Below are positions 30,438 to 41,540 of a DNA stretch of 64,000 bases, one piece after another. The DNA comes from Adiantum capillus-veneris (lineage: Eukaryota; Streptophyta; Polypodiopsida; Polypodiales; Pteridaceae). The translations under genes were made by a program, and so were the position numbers. Below the pieces are notes generated by a model that saw only the letters and a list, made by a program, of their open reading frames with translations, did not search any database and was not told the DNA's origin. Position 1 is the stretch's first letter. Each line of letters begins with the position of its first letter. Location of the stretch: assembly GCA_014529385.2 (NCBI GenBank), contig CM043957.1, positions 83,809,381-83,873,380 on the forward strand. Direction: 5' to 3'.

Positions 30438-30536
30438 TGATGAGAATGGGATCGTGCTAGCTAGGGTGGATGAAAGACAAACATAATGCACGCAAGTGAG
30501 TGTGTGTAGGCTAGATTGTTACTCAAGCGAATTAGG
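30438..30536 (-). mobile_element. Copia I 5' LTR, 3' fragment
   Basis: About 99 bp nearly identical to 27159-27257. The match ends at 30536 (..GAATTAGG), exactly where LTR M ends, so the rest of this LTR was displaced by the insertion of copia M. Confidence 0.88.
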
Positions 30537-30904
<368 letters not shown>

Positions 30905-30915
30905 CCCCCTCTCAA

Positions 30916-32179
30916 CACCTGATGCTGAATAAACCACATGAAGCTGAAGATGTGAGGCAAATGATGAAGATGTCTGCTGCGATGTCTCCAGCAGTTTGGG
31001 GTGTCCCAACCTCCGAGAGATCTCCATGGTAAAGTGCCGTCACGAGCAGTGTAGCAAACTGCTGTTCTTCGTCGATACAGGTTGAAGATATTGCCTGAAG
31101 GTCCCGAACTGAGTGTGAAAACAACTCCTTGTCGTGAAAGAAGTGACAATAGACCTGCAAGTGTCCTGCCCAATAGGATCTGTGGTGTCTGTAGTCAAAC
31201 GGTTTGGAGAAAGAGAAGAAGCCTAGGAACCGTCATGAGAATGACCGGAAGCTTGTCAATGCATGAACCTGTAACCCAGTGTGGCCAGGTGGCTAAGCTT
31301 TGTAAAACTCGAGGAAGGCCAGATGTAGCAATCTACGCCGTAAACGTCCTCTGAATCAAGGAAAGCTAGATTAAGCAGTCTGCACTGTAGAAACTACCGT
31401 AAGCTGCAGCAGTCATCAAGAGACCGTATGGACCACCACCAGATGGTGTCCTGTCAGTAGGTAGGGTAATCCAAGATGAGGGGAAAGCCAGACTCAACTT
31501 TGCGCTATAAAGGATCTCTGAGAAGAGGAAAGGCCAAACCAATCTGTCTGTGCCGTCTTGCCTGAATCTCGTTCCTCCAATCCTCCGGTGTCAACCGAAA
31601 CAGAATCCGCACCAATAGCACCACCAAACCGCATCTCAGTGTGGCTCTCAATGTGAATGAGCTGGGAGTGGCCTACTGCCCAGGTTGGGGGATAAGTCTG
31701 CTGTAAGGTTACCAAGGGTGAGTGTAAGCAACTCTGAAGGTAGCAATCCAAATGATCAGGAGTGTAGAAGAGCAACTGCACTACCATCCAAGCCAAGCTC
31801 CGGGTGACTCCGGATGTAGTCGTGAAATGATGCCTGATCTCCTACATCTCGTGGGTAAACTCTCCTAGAGAGTCCAAAGAACTTAAGTCCCACTCCAGTC
31901 TGTAGATCCAAGCAATGAACCTATCCAAAAAGAGATCCAAGATCCTCTCCCTAAGTCCATGTAAATGCTCCTGCGTAAGCAAGTGATCTGACTTGTCGAG
32001 GTCAAGTGGTAAGTGTGTGTCCACCCAAGGTGGTGGGTGTCTTCTCTGGGAATGTTGGAATCGCATATGCCATAAGCATGGCCATATCTTGTGTGAACTC
32101 CTCTGATGAGTGTATAGGTGTGTCCAGAGCAAACCACAAGTCACCACCCCCTTTGGAGTGCGCATCCGCCAAATGATAG
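30916..32179 (-). pseudogene. Copia M internal remnant, not recognised in detail
   Basis: Overlapping minus frames are open in pieces: 32179-32002 ('DAHSKGGGDLWFALDTPIHSSEEFTQDMAMLMAYAIP'), 31930-31790 ('KFFGLSRRVYPRDVGDQASFHDYIRSHPELG'), 31796-31494 and 31160-30912. The text reads like a once-coding sequence with frameshifts, but I recognise no RT, integrase or gag motif. A 3' terminal 'ADIF' word before the polypurine tract is weakly reminiscent of the copia RNase H end. It could also be a captured host fragment. It is cut on the right by LTR C2. Confidence 0.3.
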
Positions 32180-33320
32180 TGTAAGGTGCAGCGGAAGTGA
32201 ATGTTGATCTTGGTCAAGATGAGTGCTTCCAACTGTGCTCAAGGGTTCCTTTTACTTACGGAAGGGAGAGCCTTCTCTTCCTTTAGTGAGAGAGTGCAAT
32301 GATCACAAACAAAGTGAATGCTAATATGAATGAAGGTGTAGAGAGAGAGAGAGAGAAGAATACGACACTAGACGGTTCTCAAACCCTCCTCCAAGGGCCC
32401 CCCTCTCTATGGCGAGAGAGGTCTATGCTATTGATTGCACAAATCTGGTACAATGGTCTAGATGCAATGGTCTTGCCGACGATGTGGACGGCAATGATGA
32501 CGACGACGAGGGCAGGCTGAAATCTGAAAACGCTAGGGCTGAATTGCTGAAATCTGCAAAACGCTGACTCTTTGCTGAATATTGATACTGTGTCGGCGAG
32601 GACGGCGATAGCGACGACGATGCGCTGAAAAAGCATGTGCTGAAATCTGCGGACAACGGCTGAATCTCCAAACGTTGGCTGACTCGACGGTAAGGCGAGG
32701 ATCTGTTGTGGGTAGGTGAGATCTGTGATGCTAATGGCTGAATCTGCGGTGTCTAAGTGCTGAAAACTGAAAATGCTGATGTGCTGGGCTGATCGGATGC
32801 CGGAATCTGCAAATGCTAGGCTGAATCTGCAAACTGAAAACGCTAGGCTGATCTGTAGCAGAAACACTAGGCTTGATCTGTAGCCAAAAACGCTATCTGC
32901 TCTGCTGGCTGGAAACGCTAGGCCTCTTGCCTGTCTTGCTGAGAAGGGGCATTGCAAGTTGTTGGAACTTCTTCTACCTCTTCTGCCAAAAAGTGCTAGC
33001 ACTAGGTTTCTTTTATAGTGACTTAGCAAATTTGCCGTACTCAGTTTTCAAACAAAAGTCACTTATTAAATAATAAGTGAAAAATGAGTAAATAGGAAAA
33101 ATGGGTTCTATGCACTGTAAAATGCTCATGATGGGTATTGAATGTCATACTGATGATCATGCTGTCTGCAACCAGAGGATATGCAACTACTCTAAGTGCC
33201 TGGACATGCACGGCATGTGCATAGGCTCACAAAGGTGCCATGACACTTCCTAAGCTGACCCGAACCCTAGACCTGAGATAACTTGTCCACATGCACATAG
33301 GGTTAGATGTGCATGTGACA
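32180..33320 (-). mobile_element. Gypsy C 3' LTR (copy C2)
   Basis: 1141 bp, TGTCACATGCACATCTAACC (from 33320) to CCGCTGCACCTTACA (32180), preceded by the polypurine tract AAAAAGGAGGGGA (33321-33333) of the gypsy C coding region. It contains an ACTATAAAAG TATA box (about 33012-33021), a 'CTGAAAACGCTAGGCTGATCTG' type repeat field (32520-32940) and a GA-rich block. This copy ties LTR family C to a gypsy element. Confidence 0.9.
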
Positions 33321-33336
33321 TCCCCTCCTTTTTAAA

Positions 33337-33949
33337 GTGAGGTAGTGGTACCGAGCTGCAGTCTGCTAACAACTCTGGGTAATCTCTGAAAAACTCTTCA
33401 TCGACCCACACTGCCTCGTGGGTTCCTCGATCCTTGAACTTCAAAAAGTATTGTTTGACTTGCTTCTTTGAACCATGGCGAAACCGATGCAACAACACTT
33501 GCTCAGGCTCCATGACTTCAACTTCATCGATGATCTCGGGCTCTTCTTCTTTGAAAATGTCCTTTGGAGGTGTTCCCTGAAACACTTCCAACCAAGAAAC
33601 ATGGAAAACGTTGTGCATTGACCATGAGCTAGGCAATTGCAATTTCATCAAAACCTCATTGATCTTTTTAATGATAAGAAATGGACCATACATTCTGAAA
33701 GACAACTTAGGACACTTCTTTCTGACTTGCTTAAGACGTTGCTTTATGATTCTTAAATAAACCCAATCCCCTTGCTGGATAGAAACATCCTGACGATGCT
33801 TGTTAGCTTGTGGTGAGTAAGACTCCTGAGCCTTGCTTAGCCGAAGCTTCACACTCTCAAAAATCTCATCCAACGACTGACTTTCAGCATTGGCATGAGG
33901 CATTTGACCGACCGAGCGAGTCAAAAATGATTGGAACGGATGACCAAAA
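33337..33949 (-). pseudogene. Gypsy C integrase C-terminus and chromodomain-like tail
   Basis: The minus frame from 33949 reads 'GHPFQSFLTRSVGQMPHANAESQSLDEIFESVKLRLSKAQESY', 'GDWVYLRI', the GPF module 'RMYGPFLIIKKINEVLMKLQLP', 'HNVFHVSWLEVF' and a tail 'EVEVMEPEQVLLHRFRHGSKKQVKQYFLKFKDRGTHEAVWVDEEFF', a chromodomain-like fold. It is uninterrupted here and runs into the polypurine tract. It continues the integrase that stops at 39362: 'YEAVF' joins 'GHPF' when A2 is removed. Confidence 0.88.
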
Positions 33950-34497
33950 TGTAACAGACTTGGACACTCCAAGTCAAGAATCAACCGCGACAACACCAAA
34001 TAACCACTTCAAAACAATTCACAGATCACAATAGATTTGCACTGGTCCGGCGGAGTTCCGTGCCTAGAGATATTGGCCCCAAAGATTGGCGCCCCTTTCG
34101 GTATTTCTTTTTATATTAATCAGATCAAAGTACAAGAGAGTGGCTAGGGTTTCACTCTCAGACTCTGCGTTTAGATGCTCTGAGAAGTGAGACCCTCACC
34201 ACTAATTTAAAGGTTACAAGGGATGCCCAAAAGCAGAGCCCCAAAAGCTTCAAATCAAAAGCAATTGCTCTCTCTCTCACAGAGAGTCAAAACTTGAAAG
34301 CAAAAGCATTCTCTCTCTTTCTCATATTGTAGAGAAAAAGCAAAATTTGCGTTGCTCATCATTTTCCAAATTTTTTTAATAGCCTCCGCGATTTTTGGAA
34401 ATTAGGGTTTTTGGCAAAAATTAGGGTTTGCAGGAATTTTAGGGTTTCTGGCAGAAATTAGGGTTTTTGTTGTCCGCCACGTCATCACTTTGTGACA
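33950..34497 (-). mobile_element. Gypsy A2 3' LTR
   Basis: 548 bp, TGTCACAAAG (from 34497) to TCTGTTACA (33950). Carries four TTAGGGTTT telo-boxes (complement, 34390-34470) and the poly(A) module at about 34079-34117. Confidence 0.93.
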
Positions 34498-35109
34498 TAC
34501 CCCCCTCTTGAAAGCATTGTAATCGACCGCGATTACGCCTGCAAAACCGACAAAAGCCATAAACCGTCTTAGGAGACACTGACTGTTAGTACCTACGTAC
34601 TAGGAACACACATCTAGCACATGTACAAAATCGACAGTCACATCACACGACATCACAGGACATCACCAGACATCACATGACATTCAACATTCATTCGGAT
34701 CTTAGACCATGATTTATCGGCAATGTAGCTAGCAATCACATCTAGGTCCAATCAGGACCTCATCGATGTCCGATTGACTAACCTCTATTGCAACCATGTC
34801 TATTTGAGATCAATCAGACCAAAATGCTGCAGTCATTTCGGCTATCAGTTCCTGCACTCACAAGAAGTCAAGAATAAATCAGTATCATTATCAGGAATTC
34901 TATTTCATAAAGTCATCCAGCAGAATACTGTCAGCTCTCAGTATCCCTGAAGCTCAAAGAGACATCAGTGACTTTAGTATCAAAATCGAGGCATCTGTTG
35001 ACAAAGGAGCGGAGTAACTCCCCTCTTGTGCATCCCACTGCACCAGATCTTCGGCCAAGCTGAGTTTCTGGGTTCCGTTTGGAGTAGACTATGCTAAACC
35101 AAAACATCG

Positions 35110-35530
35110 AGGTAAAGTTTCACAATCCGAGGAGTATCTGCTAGGTCCTCCTCCTCCATCCACTTCGCATCAAATGTAGGAAAGTTCTTGAACTAAACCA
35201 AGAACCGCCTTCGGACTTTACCTTTCTTCGTATCATTATGTGCCAAAATCTGTTGAGGAACAAGGATCTCCTCATTTTCTTCCACTTCGGGTTGCTCATC
35301 AGGCTCCCCATCATCAGGCACATCACCCTTAACAGGGTTCAAGAGACTCACATGCAATGCATTATGAATCCTTCAAGTATCTGGCAGTTTCAATCAGAAG
35401 GAGACATCATTTATCTTGTCAGTGATCTGGAAAGGTCCGTAGTATCGCATACTAAGCTTTGCAAAAAGCCTCTCCTTTCCCTTGTTCTTTCGTAGGCGTG
35501 CCTTCTCAAAAGTAAGAGCACCCAATCATC
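35110..35530 (-). pseudogene. Gypsy A2 chromodomain and GPF remnant
   Basis: Minus frames read the GPF region ('YYGPFQIT', about 35430), 'HNALHVSLLNPVKGDVPDDGEPDEQPEVEENEEILVPQQILAHNDTKK' and 'FKNFPTFDAKWMEEEDLADT' with a TAG after 'RRFLV', the same stop as in A1. A shared stop implies the parent of both copies already had it. Next to it, about 35531-35698, lies the junction of a deletion that removed the integrase core. Confidence 0.8.
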
Positions 35531-35676
35531 CTCCTTCAATTTCAAGTCGCGACGATGGCGATCCGCCGCCTTTTTCTGTCGTTCTTGAGACTCCTACAAA
35601 GTCTCGCGAACCTTGGCAAAAGCTGTATCGAAATCTCGCGAATATTCATCCGCTTCAAATATCTAATCTTTCGTGC

Positions 35677-36883
35677 TCAGGAAGGATGGAACCTTCGCAG
35701 CTGTGTAACGCACAACATAGTCTTTTTCATCAAGTAGCATTCAATCATAACCTTATCCCTCAACGGCTGTGTAACGCACAACATAGTCTTTTTCATCAAG
35801 TAGCCTTCCCGAAGGGAGTATCCAGCTATTGTCTCCCCATCCCGTATCTGTGTGAAAATATCTGCAAAATCTGTATCTATGGCATATTGATCGACCATAT
35901 CCTCGAAGGTTCTATGATGTATCGCGGAAATGGCCAGAACCAACGGTTTCCGAGACAAAGCATCTGCCACCACATTCTTTTGTCCGTGCACATGGACAAT
36001 CTGGAAGTGGAATTGTGACAAGATGTTCGCCCACTGCATCTGCTTTTCCGAAAGCTGCTTCTGTGACAAGAAGTAGCGCAAACTCTGATGGTCTGTAAAG
36101 ACAGTAAAATCCGCTCCGAGTAGGTAATACGGCCACTGAGTAAGAGCATGGATAACCGCCAAAAGCTCTTTCTCATAAATCTGTTTTGTCATCTCCGGCC
36201 TATCGAACAAACAGCTCTCTTAAGCTATGACATGGCCTTCTTGCATCAAGATCGTACCCAGACTACGATCACAAGCATCACAATATACTTAAAATGACTT
36301 TTGCAAGTCCGACAAAGTCAAAATAGGTCCCGTAGTCAATTTCTCTTTCAATGTCCGAAAGGCAGCCACCTCTGTGGGTCCCCACGAAAAAGGTACTCCT
36401 TTCTGTGTCAAGGTATGTAAAGGGGAAGCAACCTCTGCAAACTTTCGTATGAACCGCTTGTAGTACGAACATAGTCCCAAGAAGCTTCTAACTTCATGGA
36501 CATTTCTCAAATCGGGCCAATCACGGATAGTCTCTATCTTGGCCGGATCCATTTGCACTCCTGCCTGCTGACACAATGTGTCCCAAAAAGTGTATCTCTG
36601 GTAGGAAAAATTCACTTTTCTTTGCATAAAAAGGGTGCAATTAAATGAATGATGCAAAACCAATCCACTGCAGTATAGTTGTGCTTTTTAAGTACCCTAG
36701 GGGGTACACTGGAGAGCAATACGGTGAAGTACTAGGCTGGACAAGACCCTTTTCCAAGAGGTCTTTCACTTGGTTGATAATCTCTTCATTCTGTGCTCGG
36801 CTCACACGGTAGGCTGGCCGGTTCGGTGGCGTGCTTCTAGGTATCAGATCAATGGTTTGATCTTTAGGTCCTCTGAAAAGCAA
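35677..36883 (-). pseudogene. Gypsy A2 RT/RNase H remnant with core deletion
   Basis: 36883-36690 reads the RT start ('PPNRPAYRVSRAQNEEII', '[10 protein letters not shown]'), then the catalytic core is missing: from about 36690 the sequence passes to unrelated bases and resumes at about 36620 with 'KKVNFS', i.e. beyond FFDD. 36600-36289 is the thumb/connection ('[15 protein letters not shown]'), and 36210-35677 the RNase H ('[11 protein letters not shown]', '[10 protein letters not shown]', '[10 protein letters not shown]'). Near its end '[12 protein letters not shown]' occurs twice because of a 66-bp-offset duplication (35700-35738 and 35766-35804), which keeps the frame. The element cannot encode a polymerase. 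Confidence 0.85.
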
Positions 36884-37099
36884 TCGGCATGAGTGTGGAG
36901 AAAAATCTTGGCGTTCTTTTCTTCAGGTCAAAACATATTTAACCTTTATCCATCGTTTAGTTCTCCCAAAAGAATGAGTAAGAAAACTGAAGTTCATCAA
37001 GTACAATCTCTAAGCCCTTCATTTATCAAAGTCGCTTTCTCGACCCGGTAGTCAACCACGGCGTAGTTCTTGTGGTACCAAGGGATCCCGAGTAGAACG

Positions 37100-38762
37100 T
37101 CACTCACGTGCCCTGAACACCCCTGTCATTGCAAACGAAGTTTGCCAATGCTCGGTGTAATGGCAACATCCCATCCGGGTGCCAGTCGAACTACCTTCGC
37201 CTGTGGCGTTAGTCTGTCGGGCGTAGTTCCAAATCGAGCCGCCAATTCCAAGTGAAAAGATGTTGGCCTTGTGCCTTATTAGGGCACTTCGCGGAGAAAT
37301 GTCCCTGTTCTCCGCATCCAAAGCCCTTCCCCTCTCTGATGAAGCGAGCTCTCTCCTCAGGAGTAAGCTTGGGTCGTGCATCCTTTTTCTCTGGGTTGCT
37401 CTTTTTCTTTCTACTTTCATTCCCAGAAGTCTGTTCGGCTCGTTGTGTCATGGCCTCATCTGTGGGGTAGGTCAGACTGCCAGAGTGAATGGCAAAACCC
37501 CGCTTCACATGACTCATCAACTCCTGAATAGAAGCTGACTTCTGTTCCAAGCAGTGGTCTCGGATCTCTGTAGGTAGACCCAAGGTAAACCGCTCAATCT
37601 GTTCTCTGAACGAGATCTTCTTGAATGAAGAGGCGGGTAGAAAAGAGTTCCAGAATCTTTCACAGTAAGAATTCACTGTATCGCTCTTGGTCATCCGGAG
37701 ATGGTTTCAAGCAGCTCGTATATCTCGCTCAAACTCTTGAGTCAACCAAGAAGAAATAAAAAGCTTCTTAAATTTCAGCCATTTAACTGGCGCACTCTTG
37801 TTAAAAGAAGCGTGGACCACCAAGTATGAGCATTCCCCTGAAGGTAAGAGGTAGCTCTCCTAATCTTGGAGTGCTCTGAATAGCGTCCTCCCGCGAAAGC
37901 GGTGTCAAACTGCTGTATAAAAGATAGCCTTTTAAGCGTCTGAGTATCCTGAAAAGTATCAAACTTGATCGAGTGGCCACCTTCCTTAAACTCTCGGACT
38001 TTCTTGCTTTTATCTTCGAGAAAGTCATACTGGTTGGCTTTGTAAAAATTCTTCTTGTTCGCATAAAACTTTCCGTCATCGGAATTTGAGCTGTCTGTAG
38101 AGGAGTCCTTAGTAGAACTGTCGGTCTTTGGGCGAGATGTAGCCTTCTTTGCCTTTTTCTTACCCTTTCCGAAGCTTTGTTTCTTGCTTCGCTTTTTACC
38201 TTTTCTGTCTTCTTTGCTCGAATCCGAGGAGCTAGAAGAACTATCAGAAGAAGAAGAAGAAGAAGAAGAACTGGGTACTGCTTCAAATCGAACACGCTTC
38301 TTCTGTTTCTTTGCCTCGTCAAATGTCGAGTGAGGACCCAAATATCCCGGGAAGTCAGTGCCTTTCTTCTGCTTTTTGCCGTGCTTTTTGGCTTTCTTTT
38401 GCGTGTCAAAAAGCTTAGCAATCCGTGCATCAACCACGTTCTCTAGTTCCATCTCCGTATATTTCTTGGAGACAGAAGGTTTCTTGAGAGCGGGTTTCGG
38501 GAGTGGTGTTGTGGTTCTTTGCCACTCCATCTGTACCTCTTCCACAGAGGTCTGGTTCATATATTTTGCCATCTTCGGGTCCTTGGCAAAATTGAGCATC
38601 ATCTTTGTTGCATCGCCAATCAATTGACGACGCTCCATCTCTCTTTGCTCCGCCTGAGCAGGCCGAGGTGGGCCATACTCTCTGTCTGAATCTTAGTTGT
38701 GATCCCAGCCCGCATCTCCAGATGCAGAGGGAGTCGACTGATCATTGCCTGAAGCCATAGGT
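37100..38762 (-). pseudogene. Gypsy A2 gag and protease remnant
   Basis: ATG complement at about 38760 ('MASGNDQSTPSASGDAGWDHN', then TAG). 38638-37775 reads gag with the Ser/Lys/Asp-rich region and 'GNAHTWWSTLLL'; after a shift near 37790, 37694-37209 gives the capsid end and a zinc knuckle in which the first Cys is Gly ('GFGCGEQGHFSAKC'). The linker and the first half of the protease are deleted; 37230-37030 holds only the C-terminal retropepsin piece. A2 keeps Gln where A1 has the TAG at 10559, so that A1 stop is private. Confidence 0.87.
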
Positions 38763-38819
38763 GCCGCGAATTTTTTTTTTTTCGGGGATCGGATTTCCCG
38801 TAGTAGAGAAATCGGCCAT

Positions 38820-38831
38820 GCTCTGATACCA
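38820..38831 (-). other. Primer binding site, initiator-Met tRNA (A2)
   Basis: Reverse complement TGGTATCAGAGC, one base after the LTR end, as in A1. Confidence 0.93.
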
Positions 38832-38832
38832 T

Positions 38833-39361
38833 TGTAACAGACTTGGACAATCTGTAACAGACTTGGACAATCTGTAACAGACTTGGACACTCGAAGTCAA
38901 GAATCAACCGCGACAACACCAAATAACCACTTCAAAACAATTCACAGATCACAATAGATTTGCGCTGGCCCGGCGGAGTTCCGTGCCTAGAGATATTGGC
39001 CCCAAAGACTGGCGCCCCTTTCGTTATTTCTTTTTATATTAATCAGATCAAAGTACAAGAGAGTGGCTAGGGTTTCTCTCTCAGACTCTGCGTCCAGATG
39101 CTCTGAGAAGTGAGGCTCTCACCACTAATTTAAAGGTTACAAGGGATGCCCAAAAGCAGAGCCCCACAGAGAGTCAAAACTTGAAAGCAAAAGCATTCTC
39201 TCTCTTCCTCATATTGTAGAGAAAAAGCAAAATTTGCGTTGCTCATCATTTTTCAAAATTTTTTATTATTATTATTTTTAATAGCCTCCGCGATTTCTGG
39301 AATTAGGGTTTCTGGCAGAAATTAGGATTTTTGTTGTCCGCCACGTCATCACTTTGTGACA
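38833..39361 (-). mobile_element. Gypsy A2 5' LTR with triplicated 3' end
   Basis: TGTCACAAAG (from 39361) to TCTGTTACA (38833). The last bases occur three times: TGTAACAGACTTGGACAATC at 38833-38852 and 38853-38872, then TGTAACAGACTTGGACACTC from 38873. The 3' LTR has a single copy. The LTR also lacks part of the GA-rich/AAAGCTTC block around 39167. Confidence 0.92.
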
Positions 39362-40474
39362 GAAAACTGCTTCATATGGAGTTCTACCAATGGCAGAGGA
39401 ATAGGAGTCATTCAAAATTGCCTGAACCAATCGGAGATAGAGCTCCCAATGAGACTGCTGATCATAAACATATGACTTCCAAACATCAAAAGCCAACTGA
39501 TTGTAAATCTGTGTTTGACCATCTGACTGTGGATGAAAAGCCGATGAAAAATTTAACTTAGTGTCAAAATTTTCAAAGAGTGCGTGCCAAAAATTGGATG
39601 TGAAATTAACATCCCTATCTGAAACAATTGACTTTGGCAAACCACAGAGGGGTTACTTATGTTCTATGAACAACCCTGCTATATCTAGTACAGTGACTGT
39701 GGCCTTACAAGGAACCAACATGCAAAGCATACTGAAACGGTCAACAATTGTCAAACATTGAGTGTTCCTTGAATACAAACTAGGTGGAAGGTTAGTCACA
39801 AAATCCATAGAAATATCCTAAAAAGATCCATCAAGAATAGGCAGCAGAAGCAAGTGGCCTTGCTGCTTACTCCGAGGAGCTTTTACCTTTTGACAAATGG
39901 TGCACTGTGTGACATAACGGAACACATCCTTTCGCATTTTAGGCCAATAAAAGAATCTTTCTATTTTTTCTAGAGTGTTGTTCATTCCCCTGTGCCCACC
40001 CGTGGGAGAGTCATGAGCATTGTGCAATATGGTTGTCCTGAGAGAGGGCAACACACATAGACGGTGACAAAAATACAAAAAACCTTCACGAATGAGATAG
40101 TTGCTAGGCCCTTGGGAAGCAAGAGCCTGCAACCATTGCTTACCAAACTCTGAATCCGCATACTGGTTCTTCATGCTGTCAAAAGACACACCGTGAAGAG
40201 AAACTGTGGATCTTGACTCTAGAGCGAGGATCTGTGCTTTGCGACTTAACGCATCTGCAACAGGGTTAGCTTTACTAGGCACATACTCAATCAAACCTCC
40301 AAATTGCTCAAAAATTTGTGACCACCGTGCTTGGCGATCACTCCAATGTGCACTAGGCATAGATTGGAGCCACTTGAGGGCTTGGTGATCTATGCGAACT
40401 GTGAACTCTCTTACCATATAGAAAATGCTTCCAATGCTTGAGAGAGTGAATGTGAGACATAAGTTCTTTGTCAT
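39362..40474 (-). pseudogene. Gypsy C RNase H end and integrase
   Basis: 40474-39818: RNase H end ('VRIDHQALKWLQSM', 'ADALSRKAQ'), then integrase HHCC ('HDSPTGGHRGMNNTLEKIERFFYWPKMRKDV', 'CTICQKVK'). After a TAG near 39820 the core continues: Asp in 'MDFVTNLPPS' and 'LTIVDRFSML', Asp in 'SDRDVNFTS' (39640-39278). At the place of the catalytic Glu the text reads 'SDGQTQIYNQ', so Glu appears replaced by Gln. It ends at 'RTPYEAVF', cut by A2. Sequence differs clearly from A, B and E: a separate lineage. Confidence 0.87.
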
Positions 40475-41540
40475 AAACGGAATAGTTCTTTTCTGCGCTA
40501 TTCAATTTCCGACTAAGAAATGAACTGGACGGCCATGCTGCTGAAGCACAGCACCTATGGCGACATTGCTTGCATCCGTCCATACCTCAAAGGGGTCATC
40601 CCAAGAGGCAAGGATGAGACACGGCGCTTCACCGCAACCTTGAGAGTTGCGAAAGCCTCAATGGCTGCTTCGTGCAAATCCACGCGCTGTCGGCGAGTCT
40701 TTACCCCTTTCGAAACATCTGTCATGGGTATGGCAATGCGTGCAAAATTCTCTATGTGCGAACTATATACCAAGAAAAGAATACACATCATATGCAGTTT
40801 TGGGCAAATCCCAATTACGTATCTGTTCCATCTTCGCGGGATCTAGCTTGACGCCTTCTGCAGAAATGATATAACCCAGATAAGTAACTTCAGTGAGAAA
40901 AAACTCAGATTTCTTAGCTGCAATGTACAACTCACACTCATCCAAACGGGTAAAACCTTTTCTACATCCTTTTTATGTTGTTCTCACGATGCTGAAAAAA
41001 TGAGAATATCATCAAGAAAGATGAACACACATACACCAACCATATCGCCAAAATGACCTACCATTAGACGGTTAAATGTACCCACTGCACCTGTCAATCC
41101 AAAAGGCATGACCACATACTCCCATTGCCCTCGCTCTGTGCGAAAAGCGGTCTTGTAGATGTCGCCTTTGAATACTCTTACCTGATGGTATCCACTTTTG
41201 AGATCGACCTTACTGAAAACCTTTGCCCCATTGAGCCTATCGAGGATATACTCAATGCGAGGCATCGGAAACTTGTTCTTGGTGGTCATCTTGTTCAATG
41301 CCCTGTAATCAACACACAAACGAGACGAATCATCCTTTTTGCGGACAAATAAAATAGGTGCAGCAAAAGGACTTACACTAGGACGTATGAATCCTCTGGC
41401 CACCAACTCTGTGAGTTGCCGCTCTAACTCTTCTTCTTGAGTCTTGTTCAAACAGTAGGGAGCCTTACTAATTGGGTGTGCCCCCTCGTGAGTTCGATGT
41501 GATGGTCCTCCGGCCGTTCGGGAGGGAGACTGGGTGAAAG
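40475..41540 (-). pseudogene. Gypsy C reverse transcriptase, broken
   Basis: 41451-40984: 'ELERQLTELVARGFIRPSVSPFAAPILFVRKKDDSSRLCVDYRALN', 'KFPMPRIEYILDRL', 'KSGYHQVRV', 'VVMPFGLTGAVGTFNRLM' and catalytic FLDD ('VFIFLDDILIFS'). A stop and shift follow (about 40975). The thumb is at 40945-40763 ('KKSEFFLTEVTYLGYIISAEGVKLDPAKMEQI') and connection/RNase H start at 40791-40475 in two frames ('AEKNYSVYDKELMSHIHSLKHWKHFLYG'). FLDD rather than FFDD separates it from A, B and E. Confidence 0.88.

Larger units (their letters stand above)
33950..39361 (-). mobile_element. Gypsy element A2, inserted in gypsy C integrase
   Basis: LTRs at 33950-34497 (3') and 38833-39361 (5'), primer site at 38820-38831, polypurine tract complement at about 34498-34509. 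The flanks read TTTTG on the left side and TTTTC on the right side in element orientation, a target duplication with one mismatch. Internally it is heavily deleted compared with A1 (5.4 against 6.6 kb): most of the RT core and nearly the whole integrase are gone. Confidence 0.92.
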
